DNA of 64,000 nt, from the NCBI GenBank assembly GCA_947495985.1, contig CANMBD010000001.1, positions 806,001-870,000 of the forward strand, given 5' to 3'. Source of the stretch: an uncultured Sphingomonadaceae bacterium. Lineage in GTDB: Bacteria > Pseudomonadota > Alphaproteobacteria > Sphingomonadales > Sphingomonadaceae. The translations under genes and the position numbers were made by a program. Below the pieces are notes generated by a model. The model made no database searches, was not told the DNA's origin, and saw nothing but the letters and a program-made list of their open reading frames with translations. This document shows, piece by piece, positions 35,823 to 45,940 of this stretch (within the stretch, counting starts at the first letter, position 1; every line of letters starts with the position of its first letter).

Positions 35823-36878
35823 TCAAGCCCAGTAACGGCTATAACGATTGCCCAGACCAGTTATTAGTTCATATTGCGACAGGCCGGACTGGCGCGATGC
35901 TCTTGGCAGATCATAATCTGCAGAGATCCAATCAGATTCTTTAAGGTCAGGAGCGTCGGATATATCAACCGCGACCAAATCCATCGATATACGCCCGAGA
36001 ACGGGAAGCTTGGTCTGATCCTTGAAAAATATACCTGCATTGGAAAAGCCCCGCAAATATCCATCGGCATATCCCATCGCCAATATGGCAATTGGATGGT
36101 CTCTTCCAGCTGTGTATTTGGCGTTATAGCCTACCTGATCACCGTGTTGCAGGTTACGGGTCTGTAGAATTTGCACTTCCGGGAAAGCCACCTGCTGAAT
36201 TGTCTCAACGAGCGCCGGTCTTTGCTTTCCTCCGTAAAGAGACAACCCCGGTCTGGTGCAGTCGAAATGATAGTCTTGCCCCAAAGCGATACCTGCGCTG
36301 TTACTAAGGCTTCGTCGCTTCCCGGGCACAAGTTGCAGCGCGTTGGCAAACTGATCCAGTTGCGCTTCGTTTTGGGGGACATCCTCGTCTGCAGAAGCCA
36401 GGTGGCTCATAACAATGTCGATATTCATTTCGGTCCAGTCGCACTGCTGCAACTCCGAAACATTGATGCCCAGGCGGTTCATACCGCTATTGATCATTAG
36501 GTCGCATGGACGTCCTGTTTCACGCCATCGCACGGCTTGTTCAATGCTGTTCAATACCGGTTTGGCCGATGATGTGATGGCAACTGGCATATCTTCCGGA
36601 CGTACACCGTTTAGGACGGAGATATTGGTGTGCGCCGCGGCACAAACTTCTAACTCTCCGGCTTCCTGCCAATTGGCGACATAGAAATCCCGGCAGCCTG
36701 CAGATTGCAGACGTTGAAAAACCTCAACCGCACCAAGACCATAAGCGTTGGCCTTTATCGCTGCTCCAGCGCTGGCCGCACCGCTCATGTCATCCAGGGC
36801 GTGCCAATTGGATAGCAAGGCGCCGGCATCCAAGCGCAACCTGGCGGGTGATGGTATATCAATGACTTTATCGCTCAT
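35823..36878 (-). CDS. alr: alanine racemase
   Basis: Converts L- to D-alanine for peptidoglycan, 351 aa. The PLP-lysine is in AAIKANAYGLGA (Lys42); the second catalytic residue Tyr is in HGDQVGYNAKYTAG, and ISMDLVAVDIS near the C-terminus is typical. It follows the transporter gene by 18 bases on the same strand; whether it belongs to the propionate-related operon or just reads through is unclear. Confidence 0.94.
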   Translation of the reverse strand: MSDKVIDIPSPARLRLDAGALLSNWHALDDMSGAASAGAAIKANAYGLGAVEVFQRLQSAGCRDFYVANWQEAGELEVCAAAHTNISVLNGVRPEDMPVAITSSAKPVLNSIEQAVRWRETGRPCDLMINSGMNRLGINVSELQQCDWTEMNIDIVMSHLASADEDVPQNEAQLDQFANALQLVPGKRRSLSNSAGIALGQDYHFDCTRPGLSLYGGKQRPALVETIQQVAFPEVQILQTRNLQHGDQVGYNAKYTAGRDHPIAILAMGYADGYLRGFSNAGIFFKDQTKLPVLGRISMDLVAVDISDAPDLKESDWISADYDLPRASRQSGLSQYELITGLGNRYSRYWA

Positions 36879-36896
36879 GATGCGGCGATAGTCAGT

Positions 36897-38534
36897 TTAA
36901 TCTACTTCGTCGAGTGCTGCTTCCGGGTCCTTGGGAATGCCCCACCAAGCTATGATCACGCCAAAGGCAACGACGGCCCAAGTATACCAGAGGCCTGAAT
37001 AGACATCACCCGATCGGGCAACGATATAGCCTGCTATCAGTGGCAGAAAGCCGCCGAGATATCCTGCGCCGATATGATAGGGTATCGACATCGAACTATA
37101 TCGGATTTTTGGTGGAAACATCTCAGCCAACAGCGCCGCTACTGATCCGTAAGTGAGTGCGCTGAGCGCGCCCAAAACGAGCAATATAGCCACGATACCC
37201 AATATGCGCATGGCCCCGAGCTGTTGCTCCTCGAAATCAAAGCCTGATGCACTGAGTGCGCCGCGAATGCCGTCCCTGCGCGCCGCTCCGTCACTGAACC
37301 AAGCCGTGTCGACTGCGATTTCCTCGCTGCCAGCGAAGAGTTTCAAATCCGATGCATCGGTGACCGTATAGGCAACGCCAGAGGCCGTCAAAGTCTCCAA
37401 AATCTTGCCGCAGTCGCTTTGTTCACGGCTGAACAGCTCGGCAAAGGGGTCCGTGCTGCAGGCCGTGCCTTCTACACGAACCGGAGTGGCCTCCGATGCC
37501 GCCGACAATCCGGGATTGGCGAGCTGTCCCAAGCCCCAGAAGGACGGGAAGAGTAGAAATAGCGACAGGATTGCACCAACGATAATCGGCTTCTTCCGTC
37601 CCACTTTGTCTGACCATTTGCCAACGACGAGATAGAATGACATGGCAATCAAACCAGCAAAAAACAGGATCAAGTCAACCGTCAGATCATCGACATTCAT
37701 GGGGCCGCGCAGAAAGGACATGCCGGAGAAAAATGCGGTATACCATATGGTTGTTAGTATTCCGGTGATCCCGAACAGCGCGACGAAAATCCGTTTCTTG
37801 TTGCCGGGATAGGAAAAGCTTTCGGTGAACGGGTTTTTGGAGGTTTTTCCCTCGGCTTTCATCGCTTGGAAAACCGGACTCTCATTTAACTTCAAACGCA
37901 TCCATAACGAAATGCCCAGCAATATGATCGAGAGTAAGAAGGGAATACGCCAGCCCCAATCGTTGAAATCATCGGTTGGAATCAGGAAACGGCAAGCCAG
38001 TACCACGCCAATCGACAACACAAAGCCGCCAGCTACGCTTGCCTGAATGTAACTGGTATAATAGCCGCGTTTCTCTGTTGGAGCATGTTCCGCGACATAA
38101 ATGGCCGCACCGCCATACTCGCCGCCCAGTGCCAGTCCCTGCAAAACACGCAGGAAGATAACAATTGCCGGTGCTGCAAGCCCTATGGTTTCGGCGCTAG
38201 GGATCAGGCCGACACCTGCAGTCGCTATCCCCATCAGGGTGACCGTAACCAGAAATGTATATTTGCGCCCTAATCGATCGCCCAGAAAACCGAACAAAAC
38301 GGCGCCTACAGGTCTGAAACCAAAGCCAATCGCAAAGGTCGCCCACACCAACAGGATTTCAAGTGTTTCATTGCCGCTCGGAAAAAAGGTGGGGCCAATG
38401 ATGTAGAACAAGGTTCCGTAGATAAAGAAATCATACCATTCGAAGATCGTCCCGGCGGATGACGCGCCGATGACAAGCTTGATTTCCTTGTCGGTTGGTT
38501 CGCGCTGCATTGCAACCGCTGCTTCACTGGCCAT
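36897..38534 (-). CDS. MFS transporter, metabolite:H+ symporter family, with periplasmic insert
   Basis: 545 aa from ATG 38534 with GGGAGG upstream. Twelve membrane segments with GFRPVGAVLFGFLGDRLGRK in loop 2-3, GLALGGEYGGAAIY in helix 4-5 and GKWSDKVGRKKP in loop 8-9, the pattern of the MHS group (citrate, proline/betaine, alpha-ketoglutarate carriers). Between TM9 and TM10 an extra segment of about 95 residues (about 345-440) has two cysteines and should lie in the periplasm. Located at the end of the propionate gene block, it may import a carboxylic acid that feeds it; that is inference. Confidence 0.9.
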   Translation of the reverse strand: MASEAAVAMQREPTDKEIKLVIGASSAGTIFEWYDFFIYGTLFYIIGPTFFPSGNETLEILLVWATFAIGFGFRPVGAVLFGFLGDRLGRKYTFLVTVTLMGIATAGVGLIPSAETIGLAAPAIVIFLRVLQGLALGGEYGGAAIYVAEHAPTEKRGYYTSYIQASVAGGFVLSIGVVLACRFLIPTDDFNDWGWRIPFLLSIILLGISLWMRLKLNESPVFQAMKAEGKTSKNPFTESFSYPGNKKRIFVALFGITGILTTIWYTAFFSGMSFLRGPMNVDDLTVDLILFFAGLIAMSFYLVVGKWSDKVGRKKPIIVGAILSLFLLFPSFWGLGQLANPGLSAASEATPVRVEGTACSTDPFAELFSREQSDCGKILETLTASGVAYTVTDASDLKLFAGSEEIAVDTAWFSDGAARRDGIRGALSASGFDFEEQQLGAMRILGIVAILLVLGALSALTYGSVAALLAEMFPPKIRYSSMSIPYHIGAGYLGGFLPLIAGYIVARSGDVYSGLWYTWAVVAFGVIIAWWGIPKDPEAALDEVD

Positions 38535-38559
38535 ATTTGCCCTCCCCAAGGCGTTTTGA

Positions 38560-40530
38560 TTATTCCAGTTCGAGTATCACCGCATCGACGGCAAGGCTAT
38601 CCCCTTGTTCCGCTTCAACAGATTTAACGACGGCATTTTTCTCTGCGCGGAGGATATTCTCCATTTTCATGGCCTCGACCACAGCTAATGGCTGGCCTTC
38701 TTCCACCTTGTCGCCCTCTTTGACGTGCAGCGCTACAAGCAGGCCCGGCATTGGGCAAAGCAGATATTTGGAAAGATCGGGCGGAACCTTTTCGATCATA
38801 TGCACCGCATGTTGTGCGATATGTGCGGGTAAAACCTGTACCTTATGGGTCGCTCCATGGGTATTGAGCGCCAAGCCATTGGGGGTCTTTGATATTTTGA
38901 CGGAAAGCGGTTCCTCGCCAATATTGGCGAGGATCAGGCTATCTCCCGGCGTGTAGGCAACGGAGAGGTCCACGTCCTTATCATCAACCAATATGCCCTC
39001 TTCAGATACGGAAACCTGTTGAACGCTATCACCAATTTTGACCTCCCATTCAGATGGCGGTTGCAGCCGCTGGCCCAATTGATTGTCGATCCGGCGTGCG
39101 CGATCGGCATGGGCGGTGGCTGCAAAAGCCGCGATGGCTGCGAGATTACAGAGCAAATCATCTGACGCTGGTGCGCCCTGAAAACCATCAGGATATTCTT
39201 CGGCAATGAAATTGGTCGTGATGTTGCCGTCGCGGAAACGCTCGTGCTGCATCAGTGCTGAGAGAAAATCGATATTGTGGCCGGGGCCGGTAATCTCGAA
39301 CCGGTTCAGGGCATCAATCTGGCGATCAATGGCCTCGATACGGGTTTCCCCATAGGTGATCAGCTTGGCAATCATCGGATCATAGAAAATCGAGACTTCA
39401 CCGCCCTCTGCGACACCATCATCGACCCTGATGCCTTCTTCGGCTTCTGGCGGGTTATATTTAACCAGACGTCCGGTGGACGGCAGGAAGTTGCGATAGG
39501 GATCTTCGGCATAGACGCGGTTTTCGACCGCCCAACCGGTCAGGGTCACATCATCCTGCGTCAGCGGTAATTTCTCACCATAGGCCACGCGGATCATCTG
39601 TTCTACCAGATCGAGACCGGTAATATATTCGGTAACAGGATGCTCGACCTGCAACCGGGTGTTCATTTCAAGGAAATAAAAACTCTTGTCCGCGCCGACG
39701 ATCAGTTCGACCGTACCAGCGCTGTGATAATCCACCGCTTTGGATAGAGCGACCGCTTGTTCGCCCATTTTTTTGCGCATCTCGGGATCAACAAAGGGAG
39801 ATGGCGCTTCTTCGACAACTTTCTGATGTCGCCGCTGGATCGAACATTCCCGCTCACCGAGATAGATGACATTGCCATGTTTGTCGCCAAGCACCTGGAT
39901 TTCAATATGGCGAGGCTGTTCGATAAATTTCTCGATAAACACGCGGTCATCGCCGAAACTTGCGAGACCTTCGCGCTTGGTCGCTTCAAAACCCTCGCGA
40001 ACGTCTTTCTCGTTCCAGGCGAGGCGCATGCCCTTGCCGCCGCCGCCTGCACTGGCTTTCATCATCACGGGATAGCCGATTTCGCCAGAGATTTTCACAG
40101 CGTGATCGGTGTCATCAATTTCACCGATATGGCCGGGAACGACGCTGACCCCTGCCTTCTCAGCCAGTTTTTTGGACTCAATCTTATCACCCATCGCCGC
40201 GATGGCATTGGGTGGAGGGCCGATAAAGGCGATGTCATTTTCCGCCAATTGTTCGGGGAAACTGGTCCGTTCAGACAAGAAACCATAACCAGGATGTACT
40301 GCCTCTGCGCCGGTTTCCTTGCAGGCCTCAATAATTTTGTCCGCAATCAAATAAGACTCTGCTGCAGGAGAAGGCCCGATATGCACAGCCTCATCCGCCA
40401 TCTGCACATGTGGTGCGCGCGCATCTGCGTCGGAATAAACAGCAACCGTTTTGATACCCATTTTCTGGGCTGTGCGAATAACCCGACAAGCAATTTCGCC
40501 GCGATTGGCGATTAGAATTTTTTTGAACAT
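38560..40530 (-). CDS. pccA: propionyl-CoA carboxylase alpha subunit (biotin carboxylase and carrier)
   Basis: 656 aa. Biotin carboxylase N-domain (KILIANRGEIACRVIRT), ATP-grasp with the glycine loop KASAGGGGKGMR and catalytic EMNTRLQVEHPVTE, then a linker domain and a C-terminal biotinyl domain with the biotin-lysine in VEAMKMENIL. It needs PccB (45941) as partner; together they make (S)-methylmalonyl-CoA. The gene for biotin synthase lies directly upstream, three bases away. Confidence 0.95.
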   Translation of the reverse strand: MFKKILIANRGEIACRVIRTAQKMGIKTVAVYSDADARAPHVQMADEAVHIGPSPAAESYLIADKIIEACKETGAEAVHPGYGFLSERTSFPEQLAENDIAFIGPPPNAIAAMGDKIESKKLAEKAGVSVVPGHIGEIDDTDHAVKISGEIGYPVMMKASAGGGGKGMRLAWNEKDVREGFEATKREGLASFGDDRVFIEKFIEQPRHIEIQVLGDKHGNVIYLGERECSIQRRHQKVVEEAPSPFVDPEMRKKMGEQAVALSKAVDYHSAGTVELIVGADKSFYFLEMNTRLQVEHPVTEYITGLDLVEQMIRVAYGEKLPLTQDDVTLTGWAVENRVYAEDPYRNFLPSTGRLVKYNPPEAEEGIRVDDGVAEGGEVSIFYDPMIAKLITYGETRIEAIDRQIDALNRFEITGPGHNIDFLSALMQHERFRDGNITTNFIAEEYPDGFQGAPASDDLLCNLAAIAAFAATAHADRARRIDNQLGQRLQPPSEWEVKIGDSVQQVSVSEEGILVDDKDVDLSVAYTPGDSLILANIGEEPLSVKISKTPNGLALNTHGATHKVQVLPAHIAQHAVHMIEKVPPDLSKYLLCPMPGLLVALHVKEGDKVEEGQPLAVVEAMKMENILRAEKNAVVKSVEAEQGDSLAVDAVILELE

Positions 40531-40532
40531 GT

Positions 40533-41564
40533 TTATTCGGCTGCCTCTAGTTTATCTTCCCTCGGTTCCGCTGCCATCGGAACCAGCCCCAATTTCTCAA
40601 ACATCGCTTCATCGGCATCATCGCCTGCATTGCCAGTCGTCAACAATTTGTCCCCGGTAAAGATGCTGTTCGCCCCTGCCATGAAGCAAAGCGCCTGTGT
40701 GCTTTCCGACATGGATTCCCGGCCAGCGGATAGTCGCACCATCGACGCAGGCATCGTAATGCGCGCGACCGCAATCGTGCGGACAAACTCGATATCATCA
40801 ATTTTTGCTAGCGGCGTATCGGCCAGCATATCGCCTAGAACAGTACCCTTGACCGGAACAAGCGCGTTCACCGGAACACTCTCTGGATGCTTAGGCAATG
40901 TTGCGAGGGCATGGACAAATCCGATCCGGTCTTCGCGCGTCTCGCCCATGCCGACAATCCCGCCAGAGCAGACATTGATGCCGCTGGTCCGCACATTCTC
41001 CAGCGTTTCCAGACGATCGTCAAAAGTTCGCGTTGTGATTACTTTTTCGTAATGTTCGGGCGACGTGTCGATATTGTGATTATAGTAATCCAATCCTGCA
41101 TCGGCGAGCATTTCCGACTGTTTCTTGGTCAGCATGCCAAGCGTCATGCAGGTTTCCATACCCATTTGCCGAACGCCCTTTACCATTTCGATAATCGCCG
41201 GCATGTCGCGGTCTTTGGGATTGCGCCAGGCAGCCCCCATACAGAAACGAGATGAGCCGCGATCTTTCGCTTGTGCGGCCGTTTGCAAAACAGAGCGGAC
41301 ATCGAGTAATTTTTCTGCTTTCAACCCGCTTTCGGCATGGGCAGATTGATTGCAATAACCGCAGTCCTCCGGACACCCGCCGGTTTTGATTGATAGCAAT
41401 GTTGAAAGCTGCACCTGTCCCGGTGTGTGATGTTGCCGGTGAACAGTAGCCGCTTGAAACAGCAATTCATCAAAGGGAAGATTGAACAGGTCGGCAATTT
41501 CTTCGCGCGACCAGTCTTGTCTTACAACAGTCTCGCTTGCTTCACTCGTTTCGGTTTCGATCAT
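40533..41564 (-). CDS. bioB: biotin synthase
   Basis: Radical-SAM enzyme that inserts sulfur into dethiobiotin, 343 aa. The 4Fe-4S motif [11 protein letters not shown] (Cx3CxxC), the second-cluster ligands downstream ([12 protein letters not shown] region) and [15 protein letters not shown] are conserved. It is alone among biotin genes; bioA, F, D are not in the window. Its ATG overlaps the stop of the mutase gene by four bases, so the cofactor enzyme is made together with the biotin-dependent carboxylase. Confidence 0.95.
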   Translation of the reverse strand: MIETETSEASETVVRQDWSREEIADLFNLPFDELLFQAATVHRQHHTPGQVQLSTLLSIKTGGCPEDCGYCNQSAHAESGLKAEKLLDVRSVLQTAAQAKDRGSSRFCMGAAWRNPKDRDMPAIIEMVKGVRQMGMETCMTLGMLTKKQSEMLADAGLDYYNHNIDTSPEHYEKVITTRTFDDRLETLENVRTSGINVCSGGIVGMGETREDRIGFVHALATLPKHPESVPVNALVPVKGTVLGDMLADTPLAKIDDIEFVRTIAVARITMPASMVRLSAGRESMSESTQALCFMAGANSIFTGDKLLTTGNAGDDADEAMFEKLGLVPMAAEPREDKLEAAE

Positions 41565-43699
41565 TCAGCGGCTTCCTCGGTTTCAGGTGGCATGTTGTGG
41601 CCCAGCAGGCGCAAGATATCTGCGGCACATTCCACAATATTGCTTCCCGGTCCATAGATTCCGACAACACCCGATTTACGGAGGAATTCATAGTCTTGGG
41701 GTGGTATCACACCGCCTGCAAAAACCTTGATATCGCTGCGTCCCGAATCGCGCAGCATCTGCACCAATTCAGGAATCAGCGTCTTGTGGCCAGCGGCTAG
41801 GCTGGACGCGCCCACAGCATCAACATTTTCCGAAAGAGCCAGATCGCGGGTTTCTCCCGGTGTCTGGAATAGCGGACCCGATATCACATCGAATCCCATA
41901 TCGGTAAAAGCACTGGACACGACATTGGCGCCGCGGTCATGGCCATCCTGCCCCATTTTGGCGACGAGTATTTTCGGTTTACGACCCAGGCGCTGCGACA
42001 CCGCATCGACCCCGTCCACCACCAGTGCATATTGCGGGTCGCCCTCATAGGCAGCGCCGTAAATGCCTTTTACCGGTGTCGGTTTTGTTGCGTAACGGCC
42101 AAAGGCGGCTTCCATAGCATCGGATATTTCGCCCAGAGAAGCACGTTTGCGTGCGGCATCGACCGCAAGAGCCAGCATATTGCCATCGGCCTTGGCACCG
42201 TTGGTGATGGCTTGCAAAGCTGTCTGACAAGCCTCTTCATCCCGCTCTTTGCGCATTTTGTCCAGCCGCGCAATCTGCCCCTGCCGGACTTTGGCATTGT
42301 CAATGTCGAGTGTTTCCAGCTGATCTTCGTCTTCCAGAACATATTTGTTCACACCAACAATAACATCATCGCCTTTGTCTACCCGGGCCTGACGACCAGC
42401 GGCAGCTTCCTCGATCATGCCTTTTGGCCAACCATCGGCAACAGCCTTGGCCATACCGCCTTCAGCCTCGACCCGTTCGATAATCTCCCAGGCCTTTTCG
42501 ACCAGCTCATCGGTCAGGGCTTCGATATAATAGCTTCCGCCCAGTGGATCGACGACCTTGGTTATGCCCGCTTCTTCTTGCAAAACTATCTGCGTGTTGC
42601 GCGCGATGCGGGCGGAAAAATCGGTGGGCAGCGCGATGGCTTCATCAAGCGCATTGGTATGAAGCGATTGAGTTCCACCCAATGTAGCGGCCATCGCCTC
42701 AACGGTTGTCCGGATCACGTTGTTGTATGGATCCTGCTCGGTCAGCGAAACGCCGGATGTCTGGCAATGGGTGCGCAGCATTTTGGAACGCTCCGATTGT
42801 GCGCCGAGATCAGTCATGACACGGTGCCACAAGGTTCGTGCAGCGCGCAACTTGGCGACTTCCATGAAGAAGTTCATTCCGATGCCGAAAAAGAAACTCA
42901 GGCGGCCTGCAAATGCGTCAATGTCGAGCCCCGTCGCCATAGCCTGTTTCGCATATTCCCGGCCATCCGCAATCGTGAAAGCCAGTTCCTGTACCGCCGT
43001 CGCACCGGCTTCATGCATATGATAGCCGCTGATCGAAATGCTATTGAATTTCGGCATATGCTCGGATGTATAGGCAATAATATCCGAGATAATGCGCATG
43101 GAAGGCGCAGGCGGATAGATGTAGGTGTTGCGGACCATGAATTCTTTGAGAATGTCATTCTGGATCGTGCCCGCGAGCTTGTCCTGAGAAACGCCCTGCT
43201 CTTCTGCAGCAACTATATAGAAGGCCAGACAAGGGATAACCGCGCCGTTCATGGTCATCGAAACCGACATGGTATCGAGCGGAATTCCGTCGAACAGGAT
43301 TTTCATGTCCTCGATACTGTCAATCGCGACGCCAGCTTTACCGACATCGCCGACAACCCTAGGGTGGTCGCTGTCGTAACCGCGATGGGTCGCGAGGTCG
43401 AAAGCAACCGACAGGCCTTTCTGGCCCGCCGCCAAATTGCGACGATAGAAAGCGTTGGATTCCTCTGCTGTTGAAAAACCGGCATATTGACGAATGGTCC
43501 ACGGGCGACCGGCATACATGCTGGCCTTCACACCGCGCGTAAAGGGGCCGAAGCCAGGAAGACCCGGATCGCCAGCATCATCCGCTGTGTAGAGCGGTTT
43601 GACGGCGATACCTTCTGGTGTCTCCCAAGTCAGGTCGCGCCCTTTGACCTCTTTGTCGGCAAGCGCTTTCCAGTCTTCTATCGTCGGTTTGTCAGTCAT
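41561..43699 (-). CDS. scpA: methylmalonyl-CoA mutase (large, catalytic)
   Basis: 712 aa single-subunit type. N-terminal TIM barrel for CoA substrate ([32 protein letters not shown] segment [16 protein letters not shown]) and a C-terminal B12-binding domain with the cobalamin-His motif DGHDRGANV (DxHxxG). Converts (R)-methylmalonyl-CoA to succinyl-CoA. Its start meets the stop of the enoyl-CoA hydratase gene (43699). Confidence 0.95.
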   Translation of the reverse strand: MTDKPTIEDWKALADKEVKGRDLTWETPEGIAVKPLYTADDAGDPGLPGFGPFTRGVKASMYAGRPWTIRQYAGFSTAEESNAFYRRNLAAGQKGLSVAFDLATHRGYDSDHPRVVGDVGKAGVAIDSIEDMKILFDGIPLDTMSVSMTMNGAVIPCLAFYIVAAEEQGVSQDKLAGTIQNDILKEFMVRNTYIYPPAPSMRIISDIIAYTSEHMPKFNSISISGYHMHEAGATAVQELAFTIADGREYAKQAMATGLDIDAFAGRLSFFFGIGMNFFMEVAKLRAARTLWHRVMTDLGAQSERSKMLRTHCQTSGVSLTEQDPYNNVIRTTVEAMAATLGGTQSLHTNALDEAIALPTDFSARIARNTQIVLQEEAGITKVVDPLGGSYYIEALTDELVEKAWEIIERVEAEGGMAKAVADGWPKGMIEEAAAGRQARVDKGDDVIVGVNKYVLEDEDQLETLDIDNAKVRQGQIARLDKMRKERDEEACQTALQAITNGAKADGNMLALAVDAARKRASLGEISDAMEAAFGRYATKPTPVKGIYGAAYEGDPQYALVVDGVDAVSQRLGRKPKILVAKMGQDGHDRGANVVSSAFTDMGFDVISGPLFQTPGETRDLALSENVDAVGASSLAAGHKTLIPELVQMLRDSGRSDIKVFAGGVIPPQDYEFLRKSGVVGIYGPGSNIVECAADILRLLGHNMPPETEEAAE

Positions 43700-44484
43700 T
43701 ATTCGCCCTTAAATTCGGCTTTCCGTTTCTGCAGGAAGGCAATCGCGCCTTCACGTGCATCGTTGCTGTCACCGGCCAGTCGCTGCCCCTCCGCTTCTTT
43801 CAACAGGGCTGAAGCATAGTCGCTTTCCAGCGCCGCGGCCAGATTTTGACGCATGACACCCAAAGCCACTGTTGGTCCGCCAGCCAGTCGCTTGGCCAGC
43901 GCATTGGCTTCATCCATCAAGGCTGTATCGTCGACACATTTATAGACCAATCCCCAATCTGCAGCTTTTTCGCCGGGAATTTTTTCGCCGAGCATCATCA
44001 TCTCGGTGGCACGGGCCTTACCCACCAAACGGGTAAGCATCCAGCTGGCACCGCCATCGGGCACCAGGCCAATATTAACAAATGCCTGCAAGAAATAGGC
44101 GGATTTACCGGCAATGGCAAAGTCACTGGCCAGCGCAATGGAACATCCCACGCCGGCGGCAGGGCCGTTGACCGCGGTGATGGTCGGAATATCCAGCTTG
44201 GCAAGTTTCAGCATCAGCGGGTTGTAGTGCTGATTTAGCGCCGCATAGGAGCCCTGCCCACCTGACAAAGCGCTGTCGCCGCCTTTGGCCTGCAGATCGG
44301 CACCGGCACAAAAGGCGCGCCCTTCACCGGTGATGATGACAGCGCGTGCATCCCCGAGCTTGTCCAGTGCCAGCAACAAATCATCTGCCATGTCCAGAGA
44401 ACAAGCGTTCAAGCGGCTTGGCTGATTCAGCGTGATGGTTGCCACTTCATCGGCAATGTCCAGTTTGATATTCTCGAATTCCAT
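43699..44484 (-). CDS. enoyl-CoA hydratase/isomerase family protein
   Basis: 261 aa crotonase fold. Oxyanion-hole segments [13 protein letters not shown] and [13 protein letters not shown] are clear. In the position where classic hydratases have the second Glu, this protein reads [10 protein letters not shown], as in PaaG-like isomerases; hydration is therefore not certain. Overlaps the mutase start by one base. It may feed odd-chain or branched acyl-CoAs into the propionate route. Confidence 0.9.
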   Translation of the reverse strand: MEFENIKLDIADEVATITLNQPSRLNACSLDMADDLLLALDKLGDARAVIITGEGRAFCAGADLQAKGGDSALSGGQGSYAALNQHYNPLMLKLAKLDIPTITAVNGPAAGVGCSIALASDFAIAGKSAYFLQAFVNIGLVPDGGASWMLTRLVGKARATEMMMLGEKIPGEKAADWGLVYKCVDDTALMDEANALAKRLAGGPTVALGVMRQNLAAALESDYASALLKEAEGQRLAGDSNDAREGAIAFLQKRKAEFKGE

Positions 44485-44554
44485 ATTTTGTCCCTTTGAG
44501 TGGCGTCAAGCCGGTTCGATGCCGGATCAACTTTATAGTATTTTCTGTGGTGGA

Positions 44555-44989
44555 TTAGTGATCCTTAGGAGTTTCCATAATCTCGGTTAGCATCCCGCCC
44601 ATATCCTTGGGATGCACAAAAAAGATAAGTGTCCCATGCGCGCCGATGCGCGGTTCGCCTAGGACCCGCTTGCCCATGGCTTCGAACTCAGCCTTGGCGG
44701 CATGGATGTCAGGCACTTCGAAACAGATATGATGCTGCCCCCCCAACGGATTTTTCGCTAGAAAACTGTGGATAGGACTGTCCTTACCAAGCGGTTCGAT
44801 GAGTTCAATCTGCGTGCCATTGGTGGGACCGTCAGCTGGCGTGTCAACAAAGCAGACCTTTACGCCCTGTGCCGGCAAATCAAACGGATCATGTATTTTA
44901 GTCGCGCCCATAACATCGCGCCAATGCCCAATGCTGTCGGGGATGGACGGTGTGACGACGCCAATATGGTTCAAACGACCCAGTTTCAA
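44555..44989 (-). CDS. mce: methylmalonyl-CoA epimerase
   Basis: 144 aa, the usual size, glyoxalase/VOC fold. Metal ligands in LNHIGVV at the N-terminus, GGQHHICFEV in the middle and the Glu near the C-terminal GGMLTEIME. The frame is open far upstream, but similarity starts at residue 2 after TTG 44989. That TTG overlaps the DUF808 stop by four bases and has GGAGAA six bases before it, which strongly supports this start. It interconverts the S and R isomers between PccAB and the mutase. Confidence 0.93.
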   Translation of the reverse strand: MKLGRLNHIGVVTPSIPDSIGHWRDVMGATKIHDPFDLPAQGVKVCFVDTPADGPTNGTQIELIEPLGKDSPIHSFLAKNPLGGQHHICFEVPDIHAAKAEFEAMGKRVLGEPRIGAHGTLIFFVHPKDMGGMLTEIMETPKDH

Positions 44990-45930
44990 TGTGCTTCTCC
45001 GTGCGGAATGATTTTGTGAACCAGCGGCGCGATCACTGCGCCGATGGCTACGCCGAGTAGGCCTGACAATATCGCAAAACTGATCCCGCTGGCAAATAGC
45101 TGAGCGTTTTCTGGAAATAGCCCAACCAGAGGATGAGAAATGATGTCGATAAGATGCTCGGGACCGTGCCAACCAACGGCGGCGATATTATGCACCAGCA
45201 AGCCGCCGCCAACCCAAGCCATGGCGAGTGTCCCAATAATCGAGATAGCGCCAAGCAATTTCGGCATGAACGCCACCAGGCCACGTCCGAAGGAAGCAAC
45301 GAAGCCTTCATTTTCTGTCGCCAGATGCAAACCGACATCATCCATTTTTACGATCAACGCAACGACGCCGTAGACACTGACTGTTATCACTATACCGATC
45401 AGCGCCAGGATAATCCCCTGCTGCCACCAGACTTCATCGGTAATCTCCGACAAGGCAATGGCCATTATCTCGGCCGACAGAATGAAATCGGTACGGATGG
45501 CACCGGAAACCATCTCATCCTCGCGGCCTGGGCCTTCGACAATCGCGGGTTTGTCATGCTTGGTTGTCTCATCGACATGAAGCCATTCAAGCACCTTCTC
45601 AGCCGCTTCATAGCAGAGGAAAAGCCCGCCTAGGATCAGGATGATCGGGATCAGAAACGGTGCAAACTGTCCGAGAAGAACCGCTGCTGGCAGTAAAAAC
45701 AACAGCTTGTTCTTGATCGATCCCTTGGCGATCTTCCAGATCATCGGCAGTTCGCGTGCCGGGCTGAAACCGGTCACATATTGCGGTGTCACCGCAGCGT
45801 CATCAATCACCACGCCGGCGGACTTGGCACCCGCACGCGCTGCTGCTGCGCTTATGTCGTCAACAGATGCGGCAGCGACCTTTGCAATGGCTGCGACGTC
45901 GTCGAGAAGGGCTACTAGTCCTGTAGGCAT
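44986..45930 (-). CDS. DUF808 family inner-membrane protein (YedI-like)
   Basis: 314 aa with about six to eight hydrophobic segments. The N-terminus is alanine-rich (GLVALLDDVAAIAKVAAAS, DDAAVTPQYVTG), the family signature, and GGGLLVHNIAAVGWHG and GLLGVAIGA lie in the C-terminal half. The function of the family is unknown. It is translationally coupled to mce (TTGA) and lies eleven bases from pccB, so it is inside a metabolic operon; a role there is not established. Confidence 0.85.
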   Translation of the reverse strand: MPTGLVALLDDVAAIAKVAAASVDDISAAAARAGAKSAGVVIDDAAVTPQYVTGFSPARELPMIWKIAKGSIKNKLLFLLPAAVLLGQFAPFLIPIILILGGLFLCYEAAEKVLEWLHVDETTKHDKPAIVEGPGREDEMVSGAIRTDFILSAEIMAIALSEITDEVWWQQGIILALIGIVITVSVYGVVALIVKMDDVGLHLATENEGFVASFGRGLVAFMPKLLGAISIIGTLAMAWVGGGLLVHNIAAVGWHGPEHLIDIISHPLVGLFPENAQLFASGISFAILSGLLGVAIGAVIAPLVHKIIPHGEAH

Positions 45931-45940
45931 ATCCTATCCC

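Noticed and set aside
41939..43474. Open frame of 511 codons on the plus strand
   Set aside because: It is antisense to the methylmalonyl-CoA mutase gene, whose protein motifs are intact over the same span; composition is rich in His, Phe, Cys and Arg as expected for a mirror frame, and no domain is recognised.
44990..45172. N-terminal extension of the epimerase frame
   Set aside because: Overlaps the DUF808 coding region, reads as low-complexity Arg/Ser, and the TTG at 44989 with GGAGAA gives the normal family length.
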